From: Pedobacter sp. PLR
Lineage (GTDB): Bacteria; Bacteroidota; Bacteroidia; Sphingobacteriales; Sphingobacteriaceae
Length of the DNA: 64,000 nucleotides
Assembly (NCBI RefSeq): GCF_026239675.1
Contig: NZ_JAPIVQ010000005.1
Span: forward strand, 372,001-436,000
Direction of reading: 5' to 3'
The position numbers and the translations under genes are program-made. Each line of letters starts with the position of its first letter. The first letter of the stretch is position 1. Below, piece after piece: positions 19,464-29,546 of this stretch. Below the pieces are notes generated by a model. That model was not told where the DNA came from. It did not search any database and saw only the letters and a list, made by a program, of their open reading frames with translations.

Positions 19464-21294
19464 GACAATTTGGTTAGCCCCTGCATTATTCATACTGATG
19501 CAAGCAGCACAAGCGCAAGATACCTTACGGTACACCGGTCGCTCACTGGTCAATGCCGATTATCACAATGGTCAGCTTGTGCCTGCTGTTGGGGTGCATA
19601 ATGTTCAGACTTTCAGGGCAAACAGGGAACACCCTGAGCTTGCCGGAGGATTAAACTGGACTTATAACCATGCCCCGATGCTGGCTTACTGGAACAATAC
19701 CTTTTACCTGGAATACCTGAGTGATCCTGTTGGGGAGCACATCCCGCCAAGTAGAACCCTGCTCCAAACCTCTAAAGATGGATACAACTGGTCTAAACCA
19801 GCCATCATTTTTCCTCCTTATAAAATTCCTGACGGATGGGTTAAGAAAGACTATCCGGGGGTCGCTAAAGACCTTTATGCCACCATGCACCAGCGTGTTG
19901 GCTTCTACGTTTCTAAAGCAGATCGCTTTTTTGCCTTAGCCTACTACGGCATTGCAATGGACAAAAAAGACGATCCTAATGATGGAAAAGGAATAGGAAG
20001 AGTGATCAGGGAGATTAAAAAAGACGGGTCTTACGGGCCAATCTATTTTCTCAGACCAAATAGTAGCTGGGATATGAAACATGCCGTTTATCCATTCTAT
20101 ACGACTAGTAAGGATAAAGGATTTGTAGCCGCCTGTAATGAAATTCTGAACAGCCCCTTAATGATGCAGCAAATGGTAGAAGAGGCCGATAGAAACGATC
20201 CTTTAATTCCATTAAACAGACCTGTAAAGGCATTTAGCTATTATCATTTACCCAATGGGAAAGTGGTTGGCTTATGGAAACATGCCTTGACTTCTGTGAG
20301 TCCTGATGGTGGTAAAACCTGGAATTATACGCCTTTGAGAGCACCGGGTGTGGTCAATAGCAATGCTAAAATCTGGGGACAACGTACCTCAGACGGGCGT
20401 TTTGCTATCGTTTATAATCCTTCAGAATTCCGCTGGCCATTGGCAGTCTCTACCAGCGATGATGGTCTGGATTATAAAGATCTTTTATTGGTTAACGGCG
20501 AAATCTCGCAAATGCGGTATGGTGGTAATTATAAATCTTATGGTCCACAGTATATCAGAGGGATACTGGAAGGCAATGGCCAGCCAGACAAGCAAAATAT
20601 GTGGCTTACCTATAGCATGAACAAGGAAGATATCTGGGTGGCAAAAGTTCCTGTTCCGGTAACTTCTAAAGTGTCCGGGTCAGCTGATGAGGATTTTAAC
20701 GCCCTTCCTGATGGACAGGAGCTTAAGCTATGGAACACTTTTAGTCCGCTGTGGGCATCCGTTAAAATCGAAAAAGCCCCCGATGGGACAAAGGCACTTA
20801 CCCTGAGCGATCAGGATCCCTATGATTTTGCAAAAGCAGAAAGAGTAATTCCGGCAGCAAGAAAAGTAAAGGTAGAATTTACGGTAATCCCTGCGCAAAA
20901 TAACACAGGCTCCTTGCAAGTCGAATTTCAGGATGCCAAAGGAACCGCTGCGGCCAGACTGATTTTTGATGCAGATGGCGAACTGAGCGCTAAAGTAGGC
21001 TACCGCAATTCAGGGATTATGAAATACGAAGCCGGAAAAACATACCAGATTCGTATAGAACTGGATATGAACAAACGCATGTACAATATTTTTATAAACG
21101 GAGAAAGTAAAGGCACAAGGCTCATGTTCGCACCTGTAGCTTCATTTGAGCGTGTGGTGTTCAGAACCGGTGATGTGCGTCGTTTCCCTGATGTGGAAAC
21201 GCCTACAGATCAGGATTACGATCTGAAAGATCCCGGAACGCCGGTTAAACAAGCAGTCTATTTTATCAAATCATTAAAAACAACCGCATTTTAA
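19450..21294 (+). CDS. Exported beta-propeller (BNR/sialidase-like) protein with C-terminal sandwich domain
   Basis: 614 residues; signal peptide to AQAQ (residue 23). Residues 50-420 form a propeller with Asp-box-like repeats (TSKDGYNWS, SPDGGKTWN, STSDDGLDY) and the stretch GGLNWTYNHAPMLAYW around His74. Residues about 430-614 look like a concanavalin-type sandwich (GKTYQIRIELDMNKRMYNIFING). Sequence tools usually name such proteins exo-alpha-sialidase. The conserved NH in NHAP makes me suspect GH145/PL42, which act on rhamnose-alpha-1,4-glucuronate and use a histidine; I could not check this. It starts inside the GH43-like gene and ends 9 nt before the acetylesterase. Confidence 0.65.
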   Translation: MKINKTIWLAPALFILMQAAQAQDTLRYTGRSLVNADYHNGQLVPAVGVHNVQTFRANREHPELAGGLNWTYNHAPMLAYWNNTFYLEYLSDPVGEHIPPSRTLLQTSKDGYNWSKPAIIFPPYKIPDGWVKKDYPGVAKDLYATMHQRVGFYVSKADRFFALAYYGIAMDKKDDPNDGKGIGRVIREIKKDGSYGPIYFLRPNSSWDMKHAVYPFYTTSKDKGFVAACNEILNSPLMMQQMVEEADRNDPLIPLNRPVKAFSYYHLPNGKVVGLWKHALTSVSPDGGKTWNYTPLRAPGVVNSNAKIWGQRTSDGRFAIVYNPSEFRWPLAVSTSDDGLDYKDLLLVNGEISQMRYGGNYKSYGPQYIRGILEGNGQPDKQNMWLTYSMNKEDIWVAKVPVPVTSKVSGSADEDFNALPDGQELKLWNTFSPLWASVKIEKAPDGTKALTLSDQDPYDFAKAERVIPAARKVKVEFTVIPAQNNTGSLQVEFQDAKGTAAARLIFDADGELSAKVGYRNSGIMKYEAGKTYQIRIELDMNKRMYNIFINGESKGTRLMFAPVASFERVVFRTGDVRRFPDVETPTDQDYDLKDPGTPVKQAVYFIKSLKTTAF

Positions 21295-21303
21295 GCTACA
21301 GCT

Positions 21304-22746
21304 ATGGTGGGTCTAAAAAGATATATACTGTTGTTCGCATGCTCCGTAATGGGGATTGAGGCTGGTGCGAAAGTGCTTTTGCCTCAGATTCTTTCCAGTA
21401 ATATGGTTTTGCAACGCGATAAACCTTTAAATATCTGGGGTTTTGGAGCTTCAGGTGAAGCGGTAAGCGTCAGCTTTGCCGGTCAGCAGAAACAAACAAT
21501 AACCGATGCGGAGGGCAAATGGAAAGTAGTTTTAGCACCTTTAAAAACTTCAGCTGTTCCGGCCGCTATGACCATTAAAGGTTCAAATACCATTGTACTG
21601 GATAACATTCTGGTAGGGGAAGTCTGGCTTTGCTCCGGGCAATCGAACATGGAGTATGCCATGCGCAAACTTGCGAAGGTGAAAAAGCCCTTAAATGAAA
21701 AGCTGGGTTATCCGGTAGATGAACTCGCAAAGGCCAATAATCCGCAAATCCGTATCTTTTTAGTGAACCGCAAGGAATTGATTAAACCAGACTCGCTCCA
21801 TAAAAGTTGGAGCGTAGCTCAGGATTCTGCGTTAAAGAACTTCTCCGCAGCAGGTTATTTCTTTGCCAAAGAATTACAGGAGGAATTGAATGTGCCGGTA
21901 GGCATGATCTCTTCGGCCGTTAGCGGTAGTGCGATCGAGCCATGGATCCCTAAAGAAAGTCTGGAAACGGGCTATTTTAAAGACCGGAAACCGGGCAATG
22001 ACCCCGGTAAGTTTTATGCCCCGATGATCGAACCTTTAACGCCATTCGCTATACGCGGGTTTTTGTGGTATCAGGGAGAAACCAATTGCTTTTTGAAAGA
22101 AAATATCAGCTATAGCTATAAAATGAAGGCATTGATCGATAGCTGGAGAACGGCATGGAAAGAAGATTTGCCTTTTTACTATGTGCAAATTGCGCCTTTT
22201 AACTACTCGGGCAGCAAAGGGAAAGTCCTGCTGGATGCGCAAACAGAACCTGAGTTTTGGGAAGCACAGGCGCAATTGCTGAGAATGCCAAATACCGGCA
22301 TGGTCATTACCACCGATTTGAACGACTATCCGGAGGATCTCCATCCAAATTATAAATGGGAAATCGGTAGGAGGCTGGCTTTATGGGCTTTGGCGAATAC
22401 TTACGATAAGAAAATCAACTATTCCGGTCCGATGTATAAATCCGTAACTTTTAAAGGAGCAAACGCAGAACTTGAATTTACACATAACGGAAAAGGTCTG
22501 CTTACTGCAGATGGGAAAACTTTAGACTGTTTTACTATCGCTGCTGCGGATGGCAAATTTGTACCTGCCCGGGCTGTGATTAAAGGAGACAAGCTCATCG
22601 TTTCTGCAAAAGGACTGAAGAAACCTGCCGCAGTACGCTTTGGATGGGATGAGGCAATGCGCCCTAACTTATACAATAAAGATGGCCTGCCTGCATTGCC
22701 ATTCAGAACCGATAACCCCCTTACGAATCAATTTAAACCGATATAA
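21304..22746 (+). CDS. Sialate O-acetylesterase-like SGNH esterase
   Basis: 480 residues with an N-terminal signal sequence. Block I is WLCSGQSNMEYAM with the nucleophile Ser114; the IRGFLWYQGETN block follows, and the Asp-His pair lies in DYPEDLHPNYKW. This is the layout of the SASA/DUF303 family. The first 90 residues form a beta domain inserted before the catalytic core, as usual in Bacteroidota members. In a pectin locus it probably removes acetyl groups from galacturonic acid or side-chain sugars; true sialate specificity is not implied. It sits between the propeller protein and a GH2 enzyme in the same train. Confidence 0.9.
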   Translation: MVGLKRYILLFACSVMGIEAGAKVLLPQILSSNMVLQRDKPLNIWGFGASGEAVSVSFAGQQKQTITDAEGKWKVVLAPLKTSAVPAAMTIKGSNTIVLDNILVGEVWLCSGQSNMEYAMRKLAKVKKPLNEKLGYPVDELAKANNPQIRIFLVNRKELIKPDSLHKSWSVAQDSALKNFSAAGYFFAKELQEELNVPVGMISSAVSGSAIEPWIPKESLETGYFKDRKPGNDPGKFYAPMIEPLTPFAIRGFLWYQGETNCFLKENISYSYKMKALIDSWRTAWKEDLPFYYVQIAPFNYSGSKGKVLLDAQTEPEFWEAQAQLLRMPNTGMVITTDLNDYPEDLHPNYKWEIGRRLALWALANTYDKKINYSGPMYKSVTFKGANAELEFTHNGKGLLTADGKTLDCFTIAAADGKFVPARAVIKGDKLIVSAKGLKKPAAVRFGWDEAMRPNLYNKDGLPALPFRTDNPLTNQFKPI

Positions 22747-22762
22747 CTGAGATCCCCTGATC

Positions 22763-25525
22763 ATGAAGCTGACACCGATCCTTTCTTTTATTTTTCTGAT
22801 GCTATTTACTGCTGCCCATGGCCAGCAAACCAAACAATTTTATTTATCCGGCACTGGAAATGACGATACCGTTAAATGGGATTTTTTCTGTACTGCCGGT
22901 ATGAATTCCGGGAAATGGAGCAGCATAGCGGTGCCTTCAAACTGGGAGTTACAAGGTTTTGGGAAGTATGATTATGGTTTTGCCAAAGACAGCGTAAGAG
23001 GAAAAGAACAAGGTTTATACAAGTATAATTTTAAGGTTCCTGCCGGCTGGAAAGGAAATAAAATCAACATTGTATTTGAAGGATCGATGACGGATACGGA
23101 AGTAAAAATCAATGGTAAATCTGCCGGTCCAGTTCACCAGGGGGCTTTTTATGCCTTTCGTTATGACATTACTCCCTTGTTAAAACATGGTTCTGATAAC
23201 CTGCTCGAAGTAAAAGTCTCCAAACATTCCGCTAATCAATCTGTGAATGAAGCAGAGCGTAAAGCCGATTTCTGGATATTCGGGGGCATATTCAGACCTG
23301 TTTATCTGGAAGCATTACCGGTACAGCACATCCGTAATATAGCCATAGCTGCGAAAGCAGATGGGCAGTTTAAAGCAAATGCGGAGCTGGTTGGCAATGC
23401 CGATAAAGTAAGCTTGCAGTTGTATACTGCCGGCGGTCAGAAATATGGAGCGCCAATCCACAAAGAAATTAAAAAAGGCGAGACATCACTTAGCCTTTCC
23501 GGAACATTTCAAAAGCCTGAATTGTGGTCTTCGGAGTTTCCAAACCTCTATACCGCCACCATTACCCTATACCGGAAAAACACACCTGTTCATACGATCT
23601 CTAAAAAGATTGGCTTTAGAACAGTTGAGGTCAAACCAAGGGATGGGATTTATGTAAATGGCGTTAAAATCAAGTTTAAAGGCGTAAACAGACATTCTTT
23701 TCGCCCGGAATCCGGCAGAACGCTGAGTAAAAAGAACAGTATTGAAGATGTGGAACTGATGAAGGAAATGAACATGAATGCGGTACGTATGTCGCATTAC
23801 CCTCCTGACGGGCACTTTCTGGAGGTTTGTGATTCATTGGGTTTGTATGTGATGGATGAACTTGCAGGATGGCACGGACATTATGATACCCCAACCGGAA
23901 CAAAACTGCTGAAAGAAATGCTACAGCATGATGTCAACCATCCTTCGATTGTCATTTGGGCTAACGGAAATGAGGGTGGACACAATCTGGAACTGGATCA
24001 TTTATTCGCGGAAGGAGATATTCAAAAGCGTCCTCTGATTCATCCCTGGGAAGATTTTAACGGTTTTGATACCCAGCATTATCGTGAATATAATTATGGC
24101 ATAGGGAATTATAGACATGGCCACAGCATTGTGATGCCTACTGAATTTCTGCACGGGATGTTTGATGGTGGCCATGGGGCCGGCCTGGAAGACTACTGGA
24201 ATGACATGCTGCAAAATCCGCTTTCGGCAGGAGGTTTCCTATGGGATTTCGCCGATCAGGGGGTACTGCGTACCGATAAGAACAATATTATTGATGCAGA
24301 TGGTAGTAGCGGGGCAGATGGCATAGTAGGCCCGTACCATGAAAAAGAAGGTAGCTATTTTGCAATTAAGGAAATATGGAGCCCTGTATTCTTTGAGCAA
24401 AGGGAAATGACCGCTGGGTTTGATGGCATATTTAATGTAGAAAACCGTTACCATTTTGCCAATCTGAATACCTGTAGGTTCGACTGGAAACTAAAAAAAC
24501 TAAAAGATAAACAGGAGCTTAGCGGAAAGGCGAAATCACCGGACGTCAAGCCATTGGAGAAAGGTAAACTGAACCTATCGCTGCCGAAAGACTGGACTTC
24601 CTATGAGGTATTGTACATTACTGCTTCTGATGTTCATGGAAAAGAATTGTATACCTGGAGTTTCCCAATCACGCTTCCTAAAACAGCCGCATTGGCAATG
24701 GTTAAAAAAGAGGGCGCCACTGCCGCAACGCTTAAAGAAACAGATTCCCTGTTTATCGCCTCTGCAAATGGAGTGTCTATGAGTTTCAGTAAATTAACAG
24801 GGGTTCTTCGAGAGGTTCGCAATGAAAAGGGGTTAATTCCTTTTGCAAACGGACCAGTGATTCAGGAAGGGGCAACTAATTTCAAAAACATCAGTCACAG
24901 GATGGAAGGGCAGAACCTGATTATCGCTTCTGCTTTCGACAGAAAGAACAGCTACAATACTTTACAATGGACAATTTATCCTTCGGGGATGTTAAAACTG
25001 GAAGTGAAATATTTTCCTGCGGAATACCTGACGAACTATATCGGACTGAATTTTTCTTTTCCTGAAGATCAGATGAAGGGTGTCGAATATATGGGGAGAG
25101 GACCGCATAGGGTCTGGAAGAACCGCCTGAAAGGAAATGAGTTTGGCATATGGAAAAAGGACTATAACGACACGGAAACAGGTGAAGCCTGGGTGTATCC
25201 GGAGTTTAAAGGCTACCATTCCAATATGTACTGGTGTAAATTTATAACGAAGGATCAGCCTTTTACGGTGATTACCGAAAATGAAGATGTCTTTTTAAGA
25301 CTCTTTAGTGCTGCTTTTAAAACCGACCAATGGCACAATTATGAGCCGCTTTTTCCTTCCGGGGATATCTCCTTTATGCAGGGAATTCCAGGCATTGGGA
25401 CCAAAACACAAAGAGCAGATAGAAGCGGGCCGATGGCCATGAAGAATATCTTTTATGATTACGAGAAAGATCCGGCCAGGGCATTGGCGCTAACGCTGTA
25501 TTTTGATTTCCTGAGCGGTAATTAA
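22763..25525 (+). CDS. Glycoside hydrolase family 2 (beta-galactosidase-like)
   Basis: 920 residues; signal peptide to AHGQ. It has the full GH2 architecture: sugar-binding jelly roll (about 30-190), Ig-like domain (190-290), TIM barrel from FKGVNRHSFRPESGRT onward, and a C-terminal beta-sandwich like the small chain of LacZ (YMGRGPHRVWKNR). The catalytic residues are Glu404 in WANGNEGGHN (acid/base) and Glu461 in MPTEFLHG (nucleophile). The substrate is likely a beta-galactoside or beta-glucuronide of a pectin side chain. It follows the acetylesterase by 16 nt and precedes GH78 by 34 nt. Confidence 0.93.
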   Translation: MKLTPILSFIFLMLFTAAHGQQTKQFYLSGTGNDDTVKWDFFCTAGMNSGKWSSIAVPSNWELQGFGKYDYGFAKDSVRGKEQGLYKYNFKVPAGWKGNKINIVFEGSMTDTEVKINGKSAGPVHQGAFYAFRYDITPLLKHGSDNLLEVKVSKHSANQSVNEAERKADFWIFGGIFRPVYLEALPVQHIRNIAIAAKADGQFKANAELVGNADKVSLQLYTAGGQKYGAPIHKEIKKGETSLSLSGTFQKPELWSSEFPNLYTATITLYRKNTPVHTISKKIGFRTVEVKPRDGIYVNGVKIKFKGVNRHSFRPESGRTLSKKNSIEDVELMKEMNMNAVRMSHYPPDGHFLEVCDSLGLYVMDELAGWHGHYDTPTGTKLLKEMLQHDVNHPSIVIWANGNEGGHNLELDHLFAEGDIQKRPLIHPWEDFNGFDTQHYREYNYGIGNYRHGHSIVMPTEFLHGMFDGGHGAGLEDYWNDMLQNPLSAGGFLWDFADQGVLRTDKNNIIDADGSSGADGIVGPYHEKEGSYFAIKEIWSPVFFEQREMTAGFDGIFNVENRYHFANLNTCRFDWKLKKLKDKQELSGKAKSPDVKPLEKGKLNLSLPKDWTSYEVLYITASDVHGKELYTWSFPITLPKTAALAMVKKEGATAATLKETDSLFIASANGVSMSFSKLTGVLREVRNEKGLIPFANGPVIQEGATNFKNISHRMEGQNLIIASAFDRKNSYNTLQWTIYPSGMLKLEVKYFPAEYLTNYIGLNFSFPEDQMKGVEYMGRGPHRVWKNRLKGNEFGIWKKDYNDTETGEAWVYPEFKGYHSNMYWCKFITKDQPFTVITENEDVFLRLFSAAFKTDQWHNYEPLFPSGDISFMQGIPGIGTKTQRADRSGPMAMKNIFYDYEKDPARALALTLYFDFLSGN

Positions 25526-25559
25526 CCAATAAAACTGACTGTCAAAGAACCTGAACCAA

Positions 25560-28304
25560 ATGAAGCTTAAACGATATATTGTTCTTATTGCTATCCTGAC
25601 CCTGTATTGCAGCTTGCTGTCAGCACAGGTGGCCTTACAGAATCCTCGTACTGAACTATTGGTAAACCCTTTGGGGATAGATGTGCTACAGCCGCGGTTA
25701 AGCTGGGAAATCGTGTCCAAATCGCGGGGCGTGTTCCAAACGGCATATCAGGTATTGGTGGCTTCTACGCCGGAGAAACTGGCTTCCGGAAATGGAGATC
25801 TCTGGGATTCCGGAAAAAAGAGCGCTGATCAGTCTCTGAATGTAATTTATGCGGGGAAGCCATTGAAAAGCCGCGACAAATGCTATTGGAAGGTAAAGGT
25901 CTGGACCAATAATGGCGATAGCGAATGGAGCGAACCGGCTTTATGGACCATCGGATTATTGAACTATGTGGACTGGAAAGGCAGATGGATCGGATTGGAT
26001 AAATCATTCCCATGGGATAATGAAGGGCAGTTTTCACGCTTGTCCGCCCGCTATTTCCGTAAAGAGTTTACAGCTAAGAAAACTGTTAAAACTGCCACTG
26101 TCTATTTGATTGGCCTTGGACTCTATGAGTTGTACATCAACGGTAAAAAGATTGGAGATCAGGTATTGGCACCGGTTCCTACAGATTATAATGTAGGGGT
26201 AAAATACAACACCTTTGATGTTACCAAACAACTAAAAGAAGGTAAAAATGCCATTGGAACCGTGTTGGGGAACGGCCGTTATTATACCATGCGTCAGGAT
26301 TATAAGCCTTATAAGATTAAAACCTTCGGCTACCCTAAGATGCTGATGAATATGGAGCTGGAGTATATGGATGGTACTAAAGAGTTGATCAGTACAGATG
26401 ATACCTGGAAAGTAACGGCGGATGGCCCCATTCGTACCAATAATGAATATGATGGCGAGGAATATGACGCGACAAAAGAACTATCGGGATGGAATATTAG
26501 TGGATACAATGACCAAAGCTGGTTAAAGGCCCAATATGTTCAGGAAGCAGGAGGCATGCCCGAAGCGCAGATGAGCAGCAACATGAAAGTGATGGAAACG
26601 TTAAAACCATTTGCGATCTCTAAGTTAAAATCCGGTGTTTTTATCCTGGATATGGGACAAAATATGGCGGGATGGATTAGAATGAGAGTTAAAGGCCAGC
26701 GTGGAGATAAAGTACAACTCCGTTTTGGAGAGAGCTTAATGGCTGATGGAAGTTTATATGTCGAGAATCTGCGCGATGCCAAAGTAACGGACAGTTATAC
26801 CCTAAAAGGTGGGCTTTCGGAAAGCTGGGAACCTTCATTTGTATACCATGGTTTCCGTTATGTAGAGGTTACAGGCTATCCGGGTATACCTGATTTAACA
26901 GATTTTGATGGCCGTGTGGTTTATGATGACATCAAAACCACAGGGGTATTCCAGACTTCCAATGCGACCATCAATCAGGTTTATAAAAACGCGTATTGGG
27001 GCATAAAAAGCAATTACAAAGGGATGCCGGTGGATTGTCCACAGCGTAACGAGCGCCAGCCCTGGTTGGGAGACCGGACTACCGGAGCTTATGGTGAAGC
27101 CTTTATTTTTGACAATGGTCGCCTGTATGCGAAATGGCTGGATGATATCCAACAGGCTCAAAAGGCGGACGGGAGCATCCCTGATGTCGCTCCTGCGTTT
27201 TGGCGCTATTACGGCGATAATGTGACCTGGCCGGGGACCTATCTTTCTGTCGCGGATATGCTCTATCAGCAGTATGCTGACGCGAAACCCATTGCAAAAC
27301 ATTACCCATCAATGAAAAAGTGGATGGATTACATGAGTGCTAAATACATGGAGGACTATCTGATCACCAAAGATAAATATGGAGATTGGTGTGTGCCACC
27401 CGAATCAAAGGAAATGATCCATTCTAAAGACCCTGCAAGAAATACGGATGGGGTCCTGATTGCTACGGCCACTTACTATAAAATGCTGTCGTTTATGCAG
27501 CGTTTTGCCCTCCTGTTGGATAAAACTGAGGATGTAAAGGCTTATGCGGCATTAGCAGAAAAGGTCAAAGCAGCCTTCAATAACAAGTTTTTAGACCAAA
27601 AAAAGGCTGTGTACGACAACAATACGGTAACGGCGAATCTTTTGCCACTTTCCTATGGTTTAGTGCCGGCAGAAAAGGCAGATCAGGTATTTAAGAACAT
27701 CGTAGATAAGACCATGAACGAAAATAAAGGCCATATCAGTACCGGTGTGATTGGTACGCAGTGGTTAATGAGAGGCCTGAGTACTCATGGGCGTTCAGAT
27801 ATTGCTTACCAGTTAGCAACTAACCGTACTTATCCGGGTTGGGGTTACATGGCTGAAAATGGAGCCACTACCATCTGGGAGCTTTGGAATGGCAATACCG
27901 CCAGTCCGAAGATGAACTCGCAAAACCATGTGATGTTGCTGGGTGACCTGGTGATCTGGTATTATGAAAACCTTGCCGGAATTAAGGCTGGGGCACCGGG
28001 GTTTAAAATAATCACAATGAAACCTGAAATGATCAAAGGATTGGATAGCGTAAATGCAAGCTACAATTCGGTTCAGGGGCTGATTAAAAGCAGCTGGGTT
28101 AAGTCTGCAACCGCCTTTAAATGGGAGATCAGTATACCGGCTAATACTACCGCAAGGGTTAGTATTCCGGCGAAATCTGCAACACAGGTAAAGGAAGGTC
28201 AGCAGAAAGCCACTTCAGTAAAAGGAGTGAAATTTATCAAAATGGAATCGGATCGTGCGGTATTTGAGGTAGGATCAGGTGATTATTCATTTGTAGTGGA
28301 ATAA
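25560..28304 (+). CDS. Alpha-L-rhamnosidase, GH78
   Basis: 914 residues; signal peptide to LSAQ. It follows the multidomain layout of GH78: Ig-like N-domain (LLVNPLGIDVLQPRLSWE), two beta-sandwich domains with LYINGKKIGDQVL and FILDMGQNMAGWIR, then an (alpha/alpha)6 barrel with DCPQRNERQPWLGDR (492-506; Glu498 candidate general acid) and TTIWELWNGNT (Glu774 candidate base), and a C-terminal sandwich. It releases terminal alpha-L-rhamnose. The motif has Asn in place of the more common second Asp/Glu before ER, which marks a subclade and not loss of function. The leader has CTGAACCAA directly before the start codon. A 108-nt gap follows. Confidence 0.93.
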   Translation: MKLKRYIVLIAILTLYCSLLSAQVALQNPRTELLVNPLGIDVLQPRLSWEIVSKSRGVFQTAYQVLVASTPEKLASGNGDLWDSGKKSADQSLNVIYAGKPLKSRDKCYWKVKVWTNNGDSEWSEPALWTIGLLNYVDWKGRWIGLDKSFPWDNEGQFSRLSARYFRKEFTAKKTVKTATVYLIGLGLYELYINGKKIGDQVLAPVPTDYNVGVKYNTFDVTKQLKEGKNAIGTVLGNGRYYTMRQDYKPYKIKTFGYPKMLMNMELEYMDGTKELISTDDTWKVTADGPIRTNNEYDGEEYDATKELSGWNISGYNDQSWLKAQYVQEAGGMPEAQMSSNMKVMETLKPFAISKLKSGVFILDMGQNMAGWIRMRVKGQRGDKVQLRFGESLMADGSLYVENLRDAKVTDSYTLKGGLSESWEPSFVYHGFRYVEVTGYPGIPDLTDFDGRVVYDDIKTTGVFQTSNATINQVYKNAYWGIKSNYKGMPVDCPQRNERQPWLGDRTTGAYGEAFIFDNGRLYAKWLDDIQQAQKADGSIPDVAPAFWRYYGDNVTWPGTYLSVADMLYQQYADAKPIAKHYPSMKKWMDYMSAKYMEDYLITKDKYGDWCVPPESKEMIHSKDPARNTDGVLIATATYYKMLSFMQRFALLLDKTEDVKAYAALAEKVKAAFNNKFLDQKKAVYDNNTVTANLLPLSYGLVPAEKADQVFKNIVDKTMNENKGHISTGVIGTQWLMRGLSTHGRSDIAYQLATNRTYPGWGYMAENGATTIWELWNGNTASPKMNSQNHVMLLGDLVIWYYENLAGIKAGAPGFKIITMKPEMIKGLDSVNASYNSVQGLIKSSWVKSATAFKWEISIPANTTARVSIPAKSATQVKEGQQKATSVKGVKFIKMESDRAVFEVGSGDYSFVVE

Positions 28305-28412
28305 TAACCAGATGCTGGTCTGATTTGCTGGAAATTAGTCAGGTGGGTCAGTATCAAATGGAACAATTAAGACAGGAACAATAACCAATCATAAATTATT
28401 AAGCAGCATAAC

Positions 28413-29546
28413 ATGTTAAAAAGAAGAGCAAGGGTACTAAGTTTATTGATTTGTCTGGCAGGTATAGGCCTAAACGCACAGGCGCAGCAATGGCGCTCAG
28501 GGATCATAAAAGATGAGTTTTTGTATGAAAAAGCAGCTTTCCCATCTTGCCATTCCGCAACGATTGCAGAAACACCTACAGGCCTGGTAGCGGCGTATTT
28601 TGGTGGTACTAAAGAGCGTAACCCCGATGTAGAGATTTACATCAGCCGCGAAGTCAATGGAAAATGGTTAGCACCGGTTTCAGTGGCCAATGGTATACAG
28701 AGCGACAAATTAAGGCTGCCTACCTGGAATCCGGTATTGTATCAGGTGCCAGGTGGCGATTTATTACTCTTTTATAAAATAGGACCTAAGCCATCAGAAT
28801 GGTGGGGCCTGATGCGTACTTCGAAGGACGGAGGAATCACCTGGTCTGAGGCCACAAAGCTGCCTGATGGCTACATTGGCCCGGTTAAAAACAAACCGGT
28901 ACTGCTGAGTAATGGCAATTTGTTCGCTCCTTCGAGCAGGGAAGGCGATGGCTGGAAAGTACATTTTGAGGTCACCAAAGACAATGGCCAAACCTGGCGT
29001 AGCATCGGGCCAATCCCAACCGGCGGACTGGATGCCATACAACCAAGTCTGCTGGACCATGGGAAAGGTAAACTGCAGATTCTGGCAAGAAGCAAAAACA
29101 GGGCGCTGGTAGAATCCTGGTCTGTAGATAATGGCGAAACCTGGTCTCCGATCGCTAAAACTACTTTGCCAAATAATAACTCCGGTACCGATGCGGTGAC
29201 TTTAAAAGACGGCCGTCAGGTGCTGGTTTACAACCATGTATTGCCTCCGGGAGATTTGGCTAAAGGGCCAAGAACACCTTTAAATGTCGCCATTTCTAAA
29301 GATGGTAAAACATGGTCCGCTGCTTTAATTCTGGAAGATTCCCCAATCAGTCAGTATTCTTATCCGGCGGTGATTCAGACCTCGGATGGTATGTTGCACT
29401 TTATTTACACCTGGAGAAGACAAAAGATCAAACACGTAGTAGTGGATCCCGCTAAATTGAAGCTGAAGAAGATAGAAAATGGCATCTGGCCAAAATTAAA
29501 AGGATATACCGCACCGGTGATTACAGACAGTAAAAATGAGGAATAA
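28413..29546 (+). CDS. BNR sialidase-fold exported hydrolase
   Basis: 377 residues; signal peptide to AQAQ. A six-bladed propeller with four clear Asp boxes (SKDGGITWS, TKDNGQTWR, SVDNGETWS, SKDGKTWS) and an N-terminal CHSATIAETPTGLVAAYFGGTKE block seen in BNR_2-type proteins of Bacteroidota PULs. It is shorter than classical GH33 sialidases. In rhamnogalacturonan-II loci, related GH33-fold enzymes act on Kdo or Dha, so a 2-keto-3-deoxy acid linkage is one option; true activity is unknown. The upstream gap of 108 nt with A/C-rich leader (ATAACCAATCATAAATT) may allow a separate translation or transcription start. Confidence 0.75.
   Translation: MLKRRARVLSLLICLAGIGLNAQAQQWRSGIIKDEFLYEKAAFPSCHSATIAETPTGLVAAYFGGTKERNPDVEIYISREVNGKWLAPVSVANGIQSDKLRLPTWNPVLYQVPGGDLLLFYKIGPKPSEWWGLMRTSKDGGITWSEATKLPDGYIGPVKNKPVLLSNGNLFAPSSREGDGWKVHFEVTKDNGQTWRSIGPIPTGGLDAIQPSLLDHGKGKLQILARSKNRALVESWSVDNGETWSPIAKTTLPNNNSGTDAVTLKDGRQVLVYNHVLPPGDLAKGPRTPLNVAISKDGKTWSAALILEDSPISQYSYPAVIQTSDGMLHFIYTWRRQKIKHVVVDPAKLKLKKIENGIWPKLKGYTAPVITDSKNEE

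Noticed and set aside
28307..28319. ACCAG-ATG-CTGGT hairpin after the GH78 gene
   Set aside because: Only 5 bp with a 3-nt loop and no T-tract, so not a credible terminator; the PUL transcript probably continues.
28413..29546. Reading the BNR protein and GH101 as a mucin/sialic-acid degradation locus
   Set aside because: The surrounding PL1, GH140, GH78 and GH141-like genes favour pectin; sialic acid remains only a side possibility for the aldolase module.
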